64,000 nucleotides of DNA from Candidatus Saccharimonadota bacterium (GTDB lineage: Bacteria; Patescibacteriota; Saccharimonadia; Saccharimonadales; Saccharimonadaceae). The stretch covers positions 1-64,000 of the forward strand of contig JAFRLA010000012.1 of NCBI GenBank assembly GCA_017431465.1. The letters are read 5' to 3'. This document shows, one piece after another, positions 24,616 to 32,886 of the stretch (position 1 is the first letter of the stretch; every line of letters begins with the position of its first letter). The notes beneath the pieces are model-generated. The model was not told where the DNA came from and ran no database searches. It was given only the letters and a program-made list of their open reading frames with translations. The position numbers and the translations under genes are program-made.

Positions 24616-25698
24616 CTACGATTTCATCGCCGTGTCGATAAACCATTGGCCTTGCGCCGACAATTCGTCGTGCGTCCAACCGCTAGTTTTCGAAGACGAC
24701 GGCGAAATCAGCGCCGAACTTTCGTCTTTATTAGACAAATTCCAGATCACAAACGAAACTCCGCGCGAGTTTAAGAGCGACAGCCACTGTCCCGCCTCAG
24801 AATAGTCCAACGCCCCGTTACCCGACGCGTCAGAAATCCCAAACTCCGAAATAAATACCGGGATTCCTTTATCCAGCGCTGCCGAAACTTTATTTCTCAA
24901 CCAATCCTTATGCGTCGCCGCGTAAAAATGCACCGTATACATCACGTTGGAGACCCCCGTCAGCGGATTTTCTGCAACCTTGTCGATATCCTGCGACCAA
25001 GTCGACGACCCAACTAAGATTATCGCGTCGTCATCAATCGCCCGAATTGCCGAAATCACCTCTTCTGCATACGGCTTAATATCCCGCGCCCACTCAACGT
25101 CGCCGTTCGGCTCATTACAAATCTCATACAAAACATTCGGATTATCTTTATGAAGCTCCGCCATCTCTTTAAAGAACTTCAAAGCCTGGCCCTTATTCGT
25201 CTGCGGATTCCCATCGCTTAAAATATGCCAATCAACAATCACGTACATCCCCAGCTCCGTCGCATACTGGACCCCCTCTTTCACCTTCGCATGAATACTC
25301 TCGCTATATCCCGCCGACGGATCCGTGTACATCGCCAAACGCACAGTATTAACTCCCCAATTATCCCGCATGGTCGAAAAAGCCTCTTTATTAACATATT
25401 GCGGGAACCAAGCAATTCCGTGCGTACTCACGCCACGAAGCTGAAATTTCTCGCCTTTTTCATCCAAAATCGCCGTACCGTCAACCCTCAACTTACCATG
25501 CTCCTTAACCGGCGGACCCTCCGGCGCATTGTTTTGACTAACGTTCTTGCTTTTATCAGCTTCTACGCCAGTCCCGGCAGACCCCGTATCGCTTTTCGAA
25601 TCAGTTTTAGCCAGATTCTTGCCAATTAATAACCCTATAAAAAACGCCGCCGCTACCACCACAACTGCGCTCCCGATAAAAATCAACCTCTTTTTCAT
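24616..25698 (-). CDS. GH5 cellulase-like endoglucanase, membrane-anchored
   Basis: A 360-residue glycoside hydrolase family 5 enzyme with an N-terminal hydrophobic anchor (about 4-26, lacking a lipobox) and a Ser/Asn/Lys linker. The (beta/alpha)8 barrel shows LRGVSTHGIAW, NTVRLAMY (conserved Arg), VIVDWHIL, the acid/base Glu in YEICNEPNG, YTVHFYAATH and the nucleophile Glu in FISEFGIS, followed by the conserved Trp in SFVIWNLS. All catalytic residues are present. It would act outside the cell on beta-1,4-glucan or a related host polysaccharide. Leaderless start after TGGTATAAT. Confidence 0.92.
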   Translation of the reverse strand: MKKRLIFIGSAVVVVAAAFFIGLLIGKNLAKTDSKSDTGSAGTGVEADKSKNVSQNNAPEGPPVKEHGKLRVDGTAILDEKGEKFQLRGVSTHGIAWFPQYVNKEAFSTMRDNWGVNTVRLAMYTDPSAGYSESIHAKVKEGVQYATELGMYVIVDWHILSDGNPQTNKGQALKFFKEMAELHKDNPNVLYEICNEPNGDVEWARDIKPYAEEVISAIRAIDDDAIILVGSSTWSQDIDKVAENPLTGVSNVMYTVHFYAATHKDWLRNKVSAALDKGIPVFISEFGISDASGNGALDYSEAGQWLSLLNSRGVSFVIWNLSNKDESSALISPSSSKTSGWTHDELSAQGQWFIDTAMKS

Positions 25699-25704
25699 AC
25701 CTTT

Positions 25705-25713
25705 ATTATACCA
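25705..25713 (-). promoter_or_regulatory. Extended -10 of the cellulase gene
   Basis: TGGTATAAT on the minus strand, ending 6 nt before the ATG. Confidence 0.7.
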
Positions 25714-25740
25714 CGCACAGTTGTCGGAATTAAGGACCTG

Positions 25741-25749
25741 TGATAAAAT
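25741..25749 (+). promoter_or_regulatory. Extended -10 of tRNA-Leu
   Basis: TGATAAAAT, ending 9 nt before the tRNA. Confidence 0.65.
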
Positions 25750-25758
25750 ATATCTGTT

Positions 25759-25845
25759 GGGCGACTGGCGGAATTGGTAGACGCGCTAGACTCAAAATCT
25801 GGTTCCCGCAAGGGAGTTCGGGTTCGATTCCCGAGCCGCCCACCA
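25759..25845 (+). tRNA. tRNA-Leu (CAA)
   Basis: An 87-nt class II tRNA with a long variable arm (TTCCCGCAAGGGAG). Anticodon stem CTAGA/TCTGG encloses CTCAAAA (anticodon CAA, reads TTG); T arm TCGGG/CCCGA; CCA encoded. The acceptor GGGCGAC/GCCGCCC contains an A-C opposition at pair 6-67. Confidence 0.93.
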
Positions 25846-25882
25846 AATCAGAGAAATCTACTGCGCATTTAGCGCTTTTTTC

Positions 25883-25911
25883 TTGACTTTTTAACATAAG
25901 TGTGATATAAT
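25883..25911 (+). promoter_or_regulatory. Full promoter of the orphan gene at 25999
   Basis: TTGACT, 17-bp spacer, TGATATAAT; one of the best sigma70-type promoters in the window. Confidence 0.8.
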
Positions 25912-25921
25912 AGAAGTATGT

Positions 25922-25975
25922 AGGGGCATTTTTTGTTTGTCCTGCGCAACTAAAACAGGGGCGCAGGAGCCCCAA
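25922..25975 (+). promoter_or_regulatory. Structured mRNA leader
   Basis: GGGGC near 25922 can pair with GCCCC near 25969, and inside it CCTGCGC pairs with GCGCAGG. A run of six T follows the first arm, so alternative terminator/antiterminator folds are conceivable. It precedes AGGAGGTG and the ATG at 25999. Confidence 0.5.
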
Positions 25976-25998
25976 GCACATTACCAGGAGGTGTGATA

Positions 25999-26424
25999 AT
26001 GGAAACACTAATTACGTTAAGAAAGCCGGTCATTTTAGACTGGATGCTGTCGCATCAAAACGGCCGGCCGCTCAGCGCAGAAGAGGTCGCCGCTCTTTTC
26101 AGCGAGATCCCGCGACATAGCGGCGTCAGCGCCTGCAAAATCAACGACGGCAACGGCTACGACACTGGAGTTGTAATCCTTAGCGGAGCAATCCTGTACG
26201 CCGAGAGCTCAGGCTCTTGCGAAGACACGGATTTCTATACTCAACGGGTCATAGCCTTCAAGAATGATCCTCACGGAATCACCGCGATAACAGATACCTA
26301 TCGCGAGGTTACGCTTACAGCCGGAAACATGCGCAGCTGGAGAGCTATCAACGAGATCATCAAAGGCTTCCAGCCTGCAAACGACAGTGTTAGACCAAAA
26401 CTGGAACTCGTAGTTTCAGCATAA
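25999..26424 (+). CDS. Orphan protein of unknown function
   Basis: A 141-residue soluble protein I do not recognise. It has an acidic, Gly/Ser-containing middle (NDGNGYDTGVVILSGAILYAE) and no signal peptide, membrane helix or catalytic motif. The ATG at 25999 follows AGGAGGTG by the usual distance; a GTG two codons upstream is within the SD and is less likely. It has a strong promoter, a structured leader of about 80 nt and a strong terminator, so it is a self-contained, well-expressed unit like the other leadered genes (28022, 40230). Confidence 0.65.
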   Translation: METLITLRKPVILDWMLSHQNGRPLSAEEVAALFSEIPRHSGVSACKINDGNGYDTGVVILSGAILYAESSGSCEDTDFYTQRVIAFKNDPHGITAITDTYREVTLTAGNMRSWRAINEIIKGFQPANDSVRPKLELVVSA

Positions 26425-26439
26425 ACACTATCCTTTTTA

Positions 26440-26476
26440 AAAGGGGTCGCAAATTCGCGACCCCTTTCCATTTTTG
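26440..26476 (+). terminator. Intrinsic terminator
   Basis: AAGGGGTCGC pairs with GCGACCCCTT, followed by CCATTTTTG. Confidence 0.85.
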
Positions 26477-26484
26477 CGAAAATA

Positions 26485-26493
26485 TGTTATTAT
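26485..26493 (+). promoter_or_regulatory. Extended -10 of der
   Basis: TGTTATTAT ends 7 nt before the ATG at 26501. Confidence 0.6.
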
Positions 26494-26500
26494 AAAACTT

Positions 26501-27925
26501 ATGAAAAGTCTACCGATTGTCGCCTTAATTGGCCAGACCAACGCGGGAAAATCCAGCCTCCTGAATCGTTTAGCGCGAAAAAATATCGCTATCGTCGCAC
26601 GCGAGGAGGGAACTACCCGTGATAATGTTGTGGCGCGCGTTAATTTATCTAGTGATCCCCGCCATGAGTCTCGCCAAATTCTACTAGTTGATACCGCTGG
26701 CTTAAAAAATCCCGAGGACGACTTTGAAGCTAGTATTCAGGACCAAATTGCTGACGCTATTGAATCTGCCGAGATTATCCTGGTTACCGTCGATAGTACA
26801 AAATATTTTGACGACCACGATAAAAATATCGCTAAATCCGCGCTTCGCTCCAAAAAGCCAGTCTTTTTACTCTTAAATAAATCTGACAGAGGCGAGGCCT
26901 TGCCCATCAACGATTTTCGCGCCCTTGGCATTCCAGAAGACCACATCATTCGCACCTCCGCCACCACTGGTGCCGGCACGGCCGACCTAAAGGAGGCGAT
27001 TTTAAGAGAGCTATCTAAAAACGGTTCCTTCGCGCCGCGGTCAAAATCACCACGTCCCGAGAACAGCGCCCTTAAAATCGCCCTCATTGGCCGTCCAAAT
27101 GTCGGCAAATCCAGCCTGTTTAACGCTCTGGGTAAGAAGCAGCAGGCCATCGTCAGCTCCCGCCAGGGAACAACCCGCGATATTAACCGCGTTAACGTCC
27201 GCTACAACGGCAAAGATATCGAAATCCTAGACACCGCCGGTCTCCGAAAACCTGGCAAACGCGAAGTCGGAATCGAGAAATTTAGTGCCATTCGCACTCT
27301 CGCCGCCATCGAAGAAGCCGATATTTGCGCTCTTCTCGTTGATTCTACCGAGCCACATTCCAAACTCGACCAATCTCTCGCCGGCCAAATCGTCGAAGCC
27401 GGCAAAGGCATCATCGTCGTTGTCACAAAAACCGACCTACTCGCCGAACGCGAAATAGAAAATACTCTTGATGAAAAACCTCTGAACCCAACCGATATCA
27501 TTCTAAACGGCCTGGAAAAAGATTTCAACTTCCTGCCCTTCGCCCCAGTCCTCCTGACCAGCTCCGAAACTGGTAAAAACGTGACGAAACTCTTTGACCT
27601 CGCTGAGCAAATTGCTGAAACTAGGACCCATGAAATCAAAACCTCAGACCTAAATAAAATCCTAAGAGAAGCTATCGCTAGCCACCCGCCTGCTGGCCTG
27701 AAAAATACTCGTCCAAAGCCGAAGTACATTGTCCAAACCGATACCAACCCGCCTTGGTTCGTCGTCCACGGCCACGACCTTGGCCTGCTCCACTGGTCTT
27801 ATAAGCGCTTCCTAGAGCGCAAAATTCGCGAATTCTACCCTTATATCGGCACTCCGATTTTCTTCTCATTTAAATCCGACAACCCAAAATCTGCCGACAA
27901 AAATCCCCCTAGTAAAACTCGCTAA
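26501..27925 (+). CDS. der: Ribosome assembly GTPase Der (EngA)
   Basis: Tandem GTPase needed for 50S maturation, 474 residues. G1 of domain 1 is GQTNAGKSSLLN, with G3 DTAGL and G4 NKSD; domain 2 repeats these as GRPNVGKSSLFN, DTAGLRK and TKTD. The C-terminal KH-like domain ends the protein (WFVVHGHDLGLLHWSYKRF). I use the ATG at 26501: it starts the first strand directly and lies 7 nt behind a -10 box, whereas the upstream in-frame ATG would overlap the promoter. Confidence 0.95.
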   Translation: MKSLPIVALIGQTNAGKSSLLNRLARKNIAIVAREEGTTRDNVVARVNLSSDPRHESRQILLVDTAGLKNPEDDFEASIQDQIADAIESAEIILVTVDSTKYFDDHDKNIAKSALRSKKPVFLLLNKSDRGEALPINDFRALGIPEDHIIRTSATTGAGTADLKEAILRELSKNGSFAPRSKSPRPENSALKIALIGRPNVGKSSLFNALGKKQQAIVSSRQGTTRDINRVNVRYNGKDIEILDTAGLRKPGKREVGIEKFSAIRTLAAIEEADICALLVDSTEPHSKLDQSLAGQIVEAGKGIIVVVTKTDLLAEREIENTLDEKPLNPTDIILNGLEKDFNFLPFAPVLLTSSETGKNVTKLFDLAEQIAETRTHEIKTSDLNKILREAIASHPPAGLKNTRPKPKYIVQTDTNPPWFVVHGHDLGLLHWSYKRFLERKIREFYPYIGTPIFFSFKSDNPKSADKNPPSKTR

Positions 27926-27928
27926 AAT

Positions 27929-27937
27929 ATGTTATAA
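27929..27937 (+). promoter_or_regulatory. Extended -10 of the PhoH-like gene
   Basis: TGTTATAAT, about 85 nt before the ATG. The leader folds: AGTGGGCC can pair with GGCTCATT (with G-U pairs) around a GCG-GGAA-GCGC hairpin, followed by TTTTT. Confidence 0.65.
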
Positions 27938-28021
27938 TAGTCAATAAGTGGGCCACACGCGGGAAGCGCCGGCTCATTTTTGTAACTTAAAATACGTATC
28001 AAACACGAGGAGGTGTTAGTT

Positions 28022-29560
28022 ATGCCAACGAATCATACCATAGGCGGAACTCAGCCGTGTATTATTCCGGCTCTGGACGTCCTGATCGGTGACCCGGACA
28101 TTTTGTCCCCGAAACCAGAGACTGCAAAAATCGCAGATCATCTCTATATCCCGATCAACTACATCGACAGATTAGGGAAGTTCAACAGTGAATACGGCCA
28201 ATCAACCAGGCGAGAGTCTTCGCATATCTTGCTGGGGGTCATCGGTAAGATGCTCGAAGCCATCAACCACGGCGACCCTAAAAAGCCGTATTACGCCTGC
28301 GCAAACGGCATGCGCGTGGAATTCCGCAGCCCACAAACCACAGATCACGCCGCGCTTGGCTCAAAACAGAGCGCAATTACGCTGGCCCAAGAGCTAAAAA
28401 TTGCTGCAGAAAATGGGCACCATAACGAAGTTTCGATTATGACCGGCGACAATCATATGATCGCCAAGGCAGCCGAGGCCAAGATCGAGGTTACCCACGT
28501 TAACCCAAAGATTTATACTGGTCATCGCAAAGTTACTTTGCCGACCGATGCCATCAGTCTCTGGGAAAATGGCAAAAAGCGCATCACGAAAGCCGAGTGG
28601 GATGAAATCTTCCCAAAAGAGGAGCCGCTTTGTGCCAACGAATTCGTGGAGCTAGAGTATCCGTATATGGGGCAAACCAGGAATAACTTCAGCAACATCG
28701 GTCGTTACGACGTTGATACTGAATGCCTGGTCCATCTCAAGTACATCAACTTCAACGAAATCGCAAATTTTAATCGCATTCGTCCGCGCACTCCGCTCCA
28801 AGCGATGTACATGGAATCCCTGATGGCGCCGCCAGAAAAGATTCCGATCGTCGTTATGGGCTCAGTCTTCGGTACCGGCAAGACTTTCATGCCGATTGCC
28901 GCCGGGCTTTACGGCGTCGGCTACAGCCCAAACCCGCGCCCTGACTACTCTCCTCGCTACAAGCGCATCTTTATCTGCCCCAGAGATGGAGCATTAGGTA
29001 AAGATATTGGCTTTTTGCCAGGTGGAGTAACAGATAAGGTCATGGCGAAAGCCCTGCCGATCATCGACAATCTCGAGGAAATCTTGAACATTATCCGCGA
29101 TGAGCCGATTATCAACGTGCCGGAGCAAATAGACGAGTTTAGCGGCAACAAATCTGGCAAAAAAGCCAGAAAAAACAAGGAAAAGGCCTATAACAGCTCA
29201 AACAAAGCTAAGGCTAATCAAATCTTGAGCCAATATTTCGAATTCCAGCCCGTAATCAACATGGGCGGACGTTCGATTTTGCGCTCACTCATCTTCTTTG
29301 ATGAGTCTCAAGATTTCGAGCTTTACCAGATCCGCGAACTGGCTACTCGCTTCGGCGAAGGCAGTAAAATCGTTTTTGCCGGCGACCCGACCCAGCTCTC
29401 AAATCCGCATCTCAGTTACAACAGTAACGGGCTCAGCTACATCGCCAGCAAACTCGCTGACAGCCCCTATGCCGCCGTACTTTTCGACAACAACCCCGAA
29501 AACATCGTGCGCCATTGGGCTCTAAAAGAAATCGCCAAAGCATTTGGTACGTATCAATAA
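28022..29560 (+). CDS. PhoH-family ATPase with PIN-like N-terminus
   Basis: A 512-residue protein of the PIN-PhoH (PhoH2) type. The C-terminal half is clear: Walker A VMGSVFGTGKT (about 280-290), FICPRDGALG, Walker B LIFFDESQDFELYQIREL and FAGDPTQLSNP. The N-terminal 190 residues have the layout of a PIN nuclease (PALDVLIGDPD at the start, SIMTGDNHMIAKA at the end), but the usual DTNVLL motif is altered, so nuclease activity is doubtful. A Lys/Asn-rich insertion splits the ATPase (about 375-400). PhoH2 proteins unwind and cut RNA in toxin-like settings. Start ATG at 28022 after GAGGAGGTG; a GTG at 28013 lies within the SD. Confidence 0.8.
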   Translation: MPTNHTIGGTQPCIIPALDVLIGDPDILSPKPETAKIADHLYIPINYIDRLGKFNSEYGQSTRRESSHILLGVIGKMLEAINHGDPKKPYYACANGMRVEFRSPQTTDHAALGSKQSAITLAQELKIAAENGHHNEVSIMTGDNHMIAKAAEAKIEVTHVNPKIYTGHRKVTLPTDAISLWENGKKRITKAEWDEIFPKEEPLCANEFVELEYPYMGQTRNNFSNIGRYDVDTECLVHLKYINFNEIANFNRIRPRTPLQAMYMESLMAPPEKIPIVVMGSVFGTGKTFMPIAAGLYGVGYSPNPRPDYSPRYKRIFICPRDGALGKDIGFLPGGVTDKVMAKALPIIDNLEEILNIIRDEPIINVPEQIDEFSGNKSGKKARKNKEKAYNSSNKAKANQILSQYFEFQPVINMGGRSILRSLIFFDESQDFELYQIRELATRFGEGSKIVFAGDPTQLSNPHLSYNSNGLSYIASKLADSPYAAVLFDNNPENIVRHWALKEIAKAFGTYQ

Positions 29561-29564
29561 CGTT

Positions 29565-29594
29565 AAATCCCCCGGTCTCGACCGGGGGATTTTT
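29565..29594 (+). terminator. Intrinsic terminator
   Basis: AAATCCCCCGGT-CTCG-ACCGGGGGATTT plus further T; a 12-bp stem that can act in both directions between convergent genes. Confidence 0.92.
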
Positions 29595-29609
29595 CTATGG
29601 CTCCAAAAC

Positions 29610-31205
29610 TTACCTAGCGACGCACCTAACCGAATAGCCAACTGCCTTGCCATCGGCCGAGCCCGGATAAACGCCACTATTATTTATCCCTAGCCCTGCC
29701 GCCGCACTTGCTCCGCTGCTCGTTGCGCTCCAATACATACCCATCTGCTCCTGGTTGTATCGCCCAGCGCTCAAAACTCCACCGGCTCTCGTCAACGTCG
29801 GCCCGTACGAACTACCCGACATGTAATCCGCCTGCTGACTATAAGCGTCAAACAACCTCTGGAAATCACCATTTAAGACCCCGTCGGTCGAGCCTGGCGC
29901 GCTCGCCCCGCTCGTCCCGCTCTCAATTACCGTCCCGGTCGGTAACCTCCAACCCTTCGGGCAAATCGAAACTACAGTTTTTGCTCCCCAGTTCTTCAAA
30001 TTAGTCCCAAACGCGTCCAGAAGATCCGTATTCGAATCATTTGAACCGCGCCCCGTACCCGCCGTCGCCACGCGCCAGCTATAATACGTGCCATATTTGC
30101 CCCCGTTCCCCACATCTTCCTCGCTCGCCCAATTCTCGTGCACCGTTTCGCTATCTGGATCAGTGCCAGAGGTCGCCGAAGAAGCCGGCAGGGTATAGCT
30201 AGCAACCACCGTACCGTCTAAATCAGAATCAGTCGACGTAACCGTCGTTCCGCCCGGCAAATCTAGGTTGTCCGTCATCCAACAATTGCCATCCGCCAAC
30301 TTTTTCACAGTATAAGTTTTATTTACACCGCCGCGCGCATCGGTCAAGGTAGTCGTCGGAATCCCATCGGCAACATTTTCCCAGTTGTCCCGCGTGATCC
30401 TCGTCGTCGCCGTCGCCGTAGGAGTAACCACTCGCTCATCCTGACAAATCGCCCGAGTCATTTGTTGCATATTCGAAATCGTGTAGAAAGCCGGCGTACT
30501 AGAATCCACCTCTTCTGGCTCCGGATCCGCGTCATCCATCGCTGTCGCGGTATAAGTAATTATATCTGAGTATGCCCCAGTTTTCGTCGTACCAGTCGCA
30601 ACGCCGTAAGTCACCGTCGTTTTTGCACTATAAGCTACCGGATCAGTGTCATTTGTACCCGTAGCCAACACGATCATTGGCGTATCAATACTGCGCGGCA
30701 CCGCCTTCCAGCCAGAGATCGACCCGCCCGAAATTGCCCAAGAAGCCGTATTTGCATCCGGCTCGCCATCTAGGGCCGGGATATATTCGCCTTCCGTCGA
30801 AGATTTAGTCGCCAAATTCAGGCTATTATCTTCATCGGCATCCTGCACTTCCAGTTTAAACTTACCGGTCGTCGAGCGCACCTCAATCTCTGAATACAGC
30901 GTCGAAAGATCCCTTTGGCTACCCTCGAGCACTAGCGCATTTGCCAGGGAAGGCCCCGCTACCGGATCATCATCTGTAGAACTATTCGTCCCTACCGGCA
31001 TATAATCCACAAATCCATAGTTCGTCGCGCCACTAACCGGGTCATTATTAGAGCGAATCCGCATCGAAATCGAAGCCGAAACAGTCATACCGACGCTAAC
31101 ATTACCAGAAATTGCCGGCCCAACCGCCTCTGTTGCGCTAGAGGTAGCAAAAATCAGCCCAAACGACAATATTCCAACAATAACTCCAATTTTTCTCAGG
31201 TTCAT
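29610..31205 (-). CDS. Secreted FISUMP-like surface protein
   Basis: A 531-residue exported protein. Signal peptide: basic start, hydrophobic core IGVIVGILSFGLIFATSS, likely cleavage near ATEA. Residues 30-230 are Thr/Ser/Asp-rich, beta-type sequence. The C-terminal 270 residues fit the Fibrobacter succinogenes major paralogous domain pattern: LADGNCWMTDNLDL, YYSWRVA, SICPKGWRLPTG, and YWSAT...YSVRCVAR at the end. Such domains are common on CPR surfaces and may be adhesins for host contact. A GTGGAG sequence precedes the ATG. The function is inferred from domain context only. Confidence 0.8.
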   Translation of the reverse strand: MNLRKIGVIVGILSFGLIFATSSATEAVGPAISGNVSVGMTVSASISMRIRSNNDPVSGATNYGFVDYMPVGTNSSTDDDPVAGPSLANALVLEGSQRDLSTLYSEIEVRSTTGKFKLEVQDADEDNSLNLATKSSTEGEYIPALDGEPDANTASWAISGGSISGWKAVPRSIDTPMIVLATGTNDTDPVAYSAKTTVTYGVATGTTKTGAYSDIITYTATAMDDADPEPEEVDSSTPAFYTISNMQQMTRAICQDERVVTPTATATTRITRDNWENVADGIPTTTLTDARGGVNKTYTVKKLADGNCWMTDNLDLPGGTTVTSTDSDLDGTVVASYTLPASSATSGTDPDSETVHENWASEEDVGNGGKYGTYYSWRVATAGTGRGSNDSNTDLLDAFGTNLKNWGAKTVVSICPKGWRLPTGTVIESGTSGASAPGSTDGVLNGDFQRLFDAYSQQADYMSGSSYGPTLTRAGGVLSAGRYNQEQMGMYWSATSSGASAAAGLGINNSGVYPGSADGKAVGYSVRCVAR

Positions 31206-31338
31206 ATAACTCCACTTAATGACCTTTATGCTTATATTTTATCATACTTCTGTTAATTTTTGTATAACTTTTTTATACATTTTTTCGCAATTTTTCGGGA
31301 GTTTTCCACAGGTTACAACCGCTGATTTACGCTTGATA

Positions 31339-31347
31339 TGGTATAAT
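31339..31347 (+). promoter_or_regulatory. Extended -10 of pth
   Basis: TGGTATAAT ends 6 nt before the ATG at 31354. Confidence 0.7.
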
Positions 31348-31353
31348 TTAGTC

Positions 31354-31872
31354 ATGAAACTAATTGTCGGTTTTGGCAACCCAGAGGCGAAGTATAACTT
31401 TACGCGCCACAATTTCGGCTTCCTCGCCCTAGATTTTTACGCCAAAATCAAGGGGTTATCCTGGGAGAAAAACCCTAAGTTCGACGCCATTTACCTAAAA
31501 AGTGGCGACAACGTCTTTATTAAGCCTCAGACTTACTATAACAACGCCGGAAAATCCGTCCAAGCCTTCGCGCATTTTTACAAAATCCCCCCTGAAAAAT
31601 GCCTAATTCTCTGCGACGATTTTAACCTCGATTTTGGCGCCATTCGCTTTCGCGAAAAAGGCTCCGCCGGCGGCAACAACGGCTTAAAATCCACAATTTC
31701 TGAACTCGGCACCTCTGAATTCCCGCGCCTCCGCCTCGGCACAGGGAACGACGAGCTCCGCGCCAAAATCGGCGACTACGACTTCGTTCTCTCTAAATTC
31801 ACCCCCGAAGAGCGCGAAAAACTCCCCGAAATTCTCCGCAAAATCTCCGAGAAGATAGACGAATTACTTTAG
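31354..31872 (+). CDS. pth: Peptidyl-tRNA hydrolase
   Basis: Releases tRNA from stalled peptidyl-tRNA. The 172-residue protein shows VGFGNPEAKYNFTRHNFGF (catalytic His in TRHN), KPQTYYNNAGKSV, LCDDFNLDFGAIRFREKGSAGGNNG (Asp and the GGHNG-type motif, here GGNNG) and the FPRLRLG stretch. The open frame extends 135 nt upstream, but those codons encode an unrelated hydrophobic stretch and include the promoter; 31354 matches family starts and the -10 spacing. Its end overlaps convergent dprA by 9 bp. Confidence 0.93.
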   Translation: MKLIVGFGNPEAKYNFTRHNFGFLALDFYAKIKGLSWEKNPKFDAIYLKSGDNVFIKPQTYYNNAGKSVQAFAHFYKIPPEKCLILCDDFNLDFGAIRFREKGSAGGNNGLKSTISELGTSEFPRLRLGTGNDELRAKIGDYDFVLSKFTPEEREKLPEILRKISEKIDELL

Positions 31873-32832
31873 CATCCAGCTATTCATACCCAGACTCTTG
31901 ACAATATCGCGAATTTCCAGCATAGTTATTGCTTGATTAAATTCCGCCGCCGGGACTGCAAGTCTAGCAATAATCTCATCGCCATCGCGAACACCGCTTG
32001 CAATCTGCTTAACAATCTGTTTTTCCAGCGGGGAACCGCCGAAAATGCCGCTCTGTCGCCGCTTTTTCGCGCCAGTTTCGCTAACATCACCCCAGATATT
32101 CTCGCCTCTCGCCAATCTAACCGCATACGGCTCAATCAAATCCGCCGGCCGCAGGTACGGCTCCGCCCCTTTCTTAATTAACTGATTGCATCCCGCCGAC
32201 GTTACCCGCGTAATATCCGCTGGCGCGGCATACAAATCTCGCCCCTGTTCTAAAGCGTGCGAAGCGGTATTCAGTGACCCCGAATGCTCCGCCGCCTCAG
32301 CAATCAAAACCGCATCCGATAGCCCTGAAATCAGCCGATTTCGAGCCAAAAACCGCAGTTTACCGACCTCGCCGCGCCCGCCACCACTGTTAGCGCGCCG
32401 ATCCTGATTCTGTCCGCCGTTCAAAACGCATTCTTTATCTCCCGGCCCATACTCCGAGATAATCGCTCCGCCGCCCCTGATAATCTCCTCAGCTAACCCC
32501 TGGTGTTTCCGCGGGTAAATCTGGTCAATTGGCGTCCCTAAAACCGCCAGAGTTATCCCTCCAGCGTCCAGCGCCCCTCTATGCGCAATTGAATCTATCC
32601 CGTACGCCAGCCCCGAAACTACTATCATCCCCGCTTTAGCGCACTCATACGCCGCCCGATAGGCTATCTCCTCTCCATACGCAGTATTCTTGCGTGCACC
32701 CACAATTGCAACTGTAATAACACGTTTTTCCGGTATTTTTCCAGCATAATACAATATTTTAGGCTTAAGCGCAATGCTACTTAACCCCTCTGTAAATTTC
32801 CCCTCTTGGGGTCGAATTTGGTTGATTTTCAT
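31864..32832 (-). CDS. dprA: DNA-processing protein DprA
   Basis: Loads RecA on incoming single-stranded DNA during natural transformation. The 322-residue protein has the Rossmann-like core: VAIVGARKNTAYG, VVSGLAYGIDSIAHRGAL, VLGTPIDQIYPRKH, ISEYGPG, and RNRLISGLSDAVLIAEA; a C-terminal winged-helix-type region follows. Between ISEYGPG and FLARNRLISG there is an extra Gly/Asn/Arg-rich segment of roughly 20 residues compared with the usual short PPG..P..F linker. I start at the ATG at 32832; the longer frame encodes unlikely sequence. Uptake of external DNA as a nucleotide source is plausible for this lifestyle. Confidence 0.88.
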   Translation of the reverse strand: MKINQIRPQEGKFTEGLSSIALKPKILYYAGKIPEKRVITVAIVGARKNTAYGEEIAYRAAYECAKAGMIVVSGLAYGIDSIAHRGALDAGGITLAVLGTPIDQIYPRKHQGLAEEIIRGGGAIISEYGPGDKECVLNGGQNQDRRANSGGGRGEVGKLRFLARNRLISGLSDAVLIAEAAEHSGSLNTASHALEQGRDLYAAPADITRVTSAGCNQLIKKGAEPYLRPADLIEPYAVRLARGENIWGDVSETGAKKRRQSGIFGGSPLEKQIVKQIASGVRDGDEIIARLAVPAAEFNQAITMLEIRDIVKSLGMNSWMLK

Positions 32833-32851
32833 AAAAAATGTGAAAAAAGTG

Positions 32852-32880
32852 TTGACTTTTTTTAAACGCTGTGATATAAT
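32852..32880 (+). promoter_or_regulatory. Strong promoter of a structured RNA
   Basis: TTGACT, 17-bp spacer, TGATATAAT; predicted start about 32887. Confidence 0.85.
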
Positions 32881-32886
32881 GAAATA

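Noticed and set aside
129-25845. tRNA-associated integrated elements
   Set aside because: None of the four tRNAs has a downstream duplicate of its 3' end, an integrase or a phage-like gene nearby.
28013-28021. GTG start for the PhoH-like gene (and GTG at 25993 for the orphan gene)
   Set aside because: Both GTGs overlap the GGAGGTG Shine-Dalgarno itself; the ATGs 9 and 6 nt downstream have correct spacing.
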